Part shown: in pieces, positions 16,479-18,249 of the stretch
Layout: the number at the start of each line of letters is the position of its first letter
Numbering within the stretch: position 1 is the first letter of the stretch
Assembly (NCBI GenBank): GCA_002470275.1
Contig: DKNY01000045.1
Location: 1-18,249 of the forward strand
Direction: 5' to 3'
DNA from: Gammaproteobacteria bacterium UBA7376
Lineage (GTDB): Bacteria > Pseudomonadota > Gammaproteobacteria > Pseudomonadales > Azotimanducaceae
DNA length: 18,249 nt
Notes under the pieces: generated by a model
Databases searched by the model: none
Seen by the model: the letters and a program-made list of their open reading frames with translations, nothing else
What the model was told of the DNA's origin: nothing
Translations under genes and position numbers: made by a program

Positions 16479-17138
16479 CTATTCGTCTGCACTTTCCGAG
16501 CTGGAGTCCTCTTGTACAGATTCTGCCTGGTCGTCGTCCTCACCATCCTGGCCTCCTCGACGAGCGGTTACGCTCGCTACGGGAATATCCCGATCTGGAC
16601 CAAAGGTAAGCGCCACGACAGTGACACCTTCCGCTATGTTTAAATCGCTCAGGTGCACGGATGAGCCCGCTTCAATCTCTGCCATATCAACTTCGATGAA
16701 CTCGGGTAGGTTCGCAGGCAAACAAGATATCTCTACCTCGGTCAGGCTTCGGGTCAGCGTGCCACCCTGCATTTTCACACCGACACAGCTTTCTTCATTG
16801 ATGAAGTGAAGCGGGACGTTCACGTTTATGACCTGATCCGTAAGGATACGTAAGAAGTCGATATGCTGGACTCGCTCATTCGCGGGGTTTCGCTGAAGGT
16901 CGCGAACAACCGCCTGCTCCACCTTACCCTCAACGCTGAGCTCGAGAATCTGGGAGTAAAAGGCTTCTTGCTGCATGGCCTTCCCAAGCTCGTTAGCGGA
17001 GAGACTCACCATCTGCGGTTGCGACTTTCCGCCGTAAATAATCCCGGGCACCTTATCTTCCAAACGTCGTAGGCGGCGGCTCGCACCTTTCCCTACAGTT
17101 GTTCGGAGTTCCGCCGTCAGCTGAATTGAATCTGACAT
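16479..17138 (-). CDS. rplY: 50S ribosomal protein L25, long Ctc form (bL25)
   Basis: 219 residues. The N-terminal half (about 1-93) is the 5S rRNA-binding L25 domain: LTAELRTTVGKGASRRLRR, VPGIIYGGK, VVRDLQRNPANERVQHIDFLRI. The second half (about 95-185) is the TL5/Ctc C-terminal beta domain: NVPLHFINEESCVGVK, EVEISCLPANLPEFIEVDM. A Glu/Asp/Ser-rich acidic tail follows. E. coli has only the first domain; Pseudomonas and many other bacteria have this long form. Two ATGs stand in tandem (17141 and 17138). The second gives the better 7-nt spacing from GGAG and is used here; it changes the protein by one residue. It follows prs and precedes pth by 19 bp. Confidence 0.96.
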   Translation of the reverse strand: MSDSIQLTAELRTTVGKGASRRLRRLEDKVPGIIYGGKSQPQMVSLSANELGKAMQQEAFYSQILELSVEGKVEQAVVRDLQRNPANERVQHIDFLRILTDQVINVNVPLHFINEESCVGVKMQGGTLTRSLTEVEISCLPANLPEFIEVDMAEIEAGSSVHLSDLNIAEGVTVVALTFGPDRDIPVASVTARRGGQDGEDDDQAESVQEDSSSESADE

Positions 17139-17165
17139 CATATTTCTCCAAATGTTAATGATCGT

Positions 17166-17194
17166 GTCTGTAGATCTGCGACCAATCTATAGAC
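17166..17194. repeat. Inverted repeat between prs and rplY
   Basis: Ten-base arms (17166-17175 and 17185-17194) pair at nine positions around a 9-nt loop. The tenth is a G-U pair in plus-strand RNA but an A-C mismatch in the sense mRNA. It lies 27 bp upstream of the rplY GTG/ATG region in the 84-bp prs-rplY gap, without a T run. It could be a leader hairpin, a processing site or a protein-binding site; I cannot decide. Confidence 0.3.
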
Positions 17195-17222
17195 GACTAT
17201 CCTCTGCGACAGGCCCAGATGC

Positions 17223-18167
17223 TTATCTGAACATGGCGCTGATGGATTCCTCGTTGCTCACCCGTCGGATGGATTCCGCTAGAAGCCGGTCCAAACTGAG
17301 TTGCTGAATTTTCGTACAGGCCGTGGCCTCCGCTGATAGCGGGATCGTATCTGTTACCACCATCAGGTCGACTTCAGACTTCGCAATGCGTTCAATGGCC
17401 GGACCAGAAAAAACCGGGTGGGTAATATAACAGACCACGCGGTCCGCGCCCTCTTCCTTTAGCGCCTGAGCCGCCGTACACAGGGTCCCAGCGGTGTCTA
17501 CGATGTCGTCAACAATAATGCAGCTGCGCCCTTTCACGTCGCCGATGACGTTCATTACCTTGGTTTCATTGGCCTGAGGTCGCCGTTTATCAATAATGGC
17601 TAGATCTAAGTCATCGATTTGTTTGGCGATAGCTCTGGCACGTACAACGCCGCCCACATCCGGGGACACCACAATGGGTTTCGGATAATGCTGAGCCAAA
17701 ATGTGGTCCACCAGAACGGGTGAGCCATAGATATTGTCCACGGGGATGTTAAAGAAACCCTGAATCTGATCTGCATGAAGGTCCACGGTCAGGATGCGGT
17801 TGATGCCGACCGTGCTGATCATGTCGGCCACAACCTTAGCGCTGATCGCCACCCTGGCCGAACGCGGCCTCCGGTCCTGGCGGGCGTAACCATAATACGG
17901 GACCACTGCCGTGACCCGCTGAGCTGAGGCGCGGTGCAGTGCATCGGCCATGATTAGCAGTTCCATTAGGTTGTCGCTGGTGGGTGCACAGGTAGACTGC
18001 AGCAGGAAAACGTCCTTCCCGCGCACGTTTTCATGTATCTCTACGGTGACCTCGCCGTCGCTAAACCGGTCCACGTCCGCATTGCCCAGCTCTACATGCA
18101 GCTCATGGGCGACACGCCCTGCCAACGCCGCATTTGAACCGCCCGAAAAAAGCATCAAGTTGGCCAT
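17223..18167 (-). CDS. prs: Ribose-phosphate pyrophosphokinase (PRPP synthase)
   Basis: 314 residues from the ATG at 18167, close to the 315 of E. coli. The frame opens at a GTG four codons earlier, but GGGGTGA sits just before the ATG. It makes PRPP from ribose 5-phosphate and ATP for purine, pyrimidine, histidine, tryptophan and NAD synthesis. Class I motifs are present: RFSDGE, the flexible loop [18 protein letters not shown], the metal-binding signature [18 protein letters not shown], and the PRPP loop [11 protein letters not shown]. It is the first protein gene after tRNA-Gln, 50 bp away, and leads into rplY, pth and ychF. tRNA-Gln and prs may share a transcript, since no promoter is evident between them. 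Confidence 0.97.
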   Translation of the reverse strand: MANLMLFSGGSNAALAGRVAHELHVELGNADVDRFSDGEVTVEIHENVRGKDVFLLQSTCAPTSDNLMELLIMADALHRASAQRVTAVVPYYGYARQDRRPRSARVAISAKVVADMISTVGINRILTVDLHADQIQGFFNIPVDNIYGSPVLVDHILAQHYPKPIVVSPDVGGVVRARAIAKQIDDLDLAIIDKRRPQANETKVMNVIGDVKGRSCIIVDDIVDTAGTLCTAAQALKEEGADRVVCYITHPVFSGPAIERIAKSEVDLMVVTDTIPLSAEATACTKIQQLSLDRLLAESIRRVSNEESISAMFR

Positions 18168-18217
18168 TTCACCCCCCACACGGCGATTTCAGCATGCTCG
18201 GATTTGAATGCTAAAGA

Positions 18218-18249
18218 TGGCTGGGGTGGCAGGATTCGAACCTGCGCAT
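18218..18249 (-). tRNA. tRNA-Gln, 3' part only (window edge)
   Basis: The last 32 nt of a tRNA are visible: a T arm GCAGG-TTCGAAT-CCTGC, then the acceptor strand CACCCCA, discriminator G and encoded CCA. The acceptor half CACCCCAG-CCA is typical of tRNA-Gln, and tRNA-Gln upstream of prs is the known arrangement in Pseudomonas. The anticodon lies outside the window, so identity rests on the acceptor and context. Confidence 0.82.

Noticed and set aside
1..18249. CRISPR arrays, integrons, toxin-antitoxin or defence genes
   Set aside because: No regularly spaced repeats and no motifs of such systems were found on either strand.

Overview
This window comes from a gammaproteobacterial chromosome. 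The best evidence is the right-hand block, tRNA-Gln - prs - rplY (long Ctc form) - pth - ychF, all on the minus strand. This is the order known from Pseudomonas and relatives. An EF-G of the gammaproteobacterial 'EF-G 2' type, tRNA-Met, an exonuclease III and a PabB-PabC fusion fit the same picture. The TonB-dependent receptors and a hexuronate pathway suggest a free-living, polysaccharide-using (perhaps marine) heterotroph, but that is inference.

Left part (1-5542): the C-terminal three quarters or so of a TonB-dependent outer-membrane receptor (+) ends at a strong intrinsic terminator. It converges on a minus-strand group made of a second SDR dehydrogenase, mannonate dehydratase (uxuA) and an SDR of the D-mannonate oxidoreductase type. 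The last two make consecutive steps of glucuronate breakdown (fructuronate to mannonate to 2-keto-3-deoxygluconate). A 486-bp gap upstream of uxuA holds a perfect 8+8 bp inverted repeat that looks like a repressor operator.

Middle part (about 5640-7500): a gene graveyard. Read toward tRNA-Met it holds: a chimeric reading frame in which the signal peptide and POTRA part of a two-partner-secretion transporter (TpsB) run in frame into a filamentous-haemagglutinin repeat (TpsA); a C-terminal scrap of rimI; and the C-terminal third or less of an IS91-family transposase with an in-frame stop. The transposase scrap ends within about 30 bp of the 3' CCA of an intact elongator tRNA-Met gene, which has a recognisable promoter. 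I read this as an old IS91-associated insertion followed by deletions.

Right part (7503-18249): housekeeping DNA. It holds tRNA-Met and the pabB-pabC fusion (-); then a BtuB-like receptor, xthA and EF-G 2 (+); then ychF, pth, rplY and prs (-), and the 3' end of tRNA-Gln at the edge. pth and ychF overlap by one base (TAATG). ychF and tRNA-Met, usually adjacent in Pseudomonas, are separated here by about 7 kb.

I do not see a clearly new biological system. The points most worth following are the TpsB-TpsA chimera with the surrounding remnants, and the operator-like palindrome at the uronate locus.
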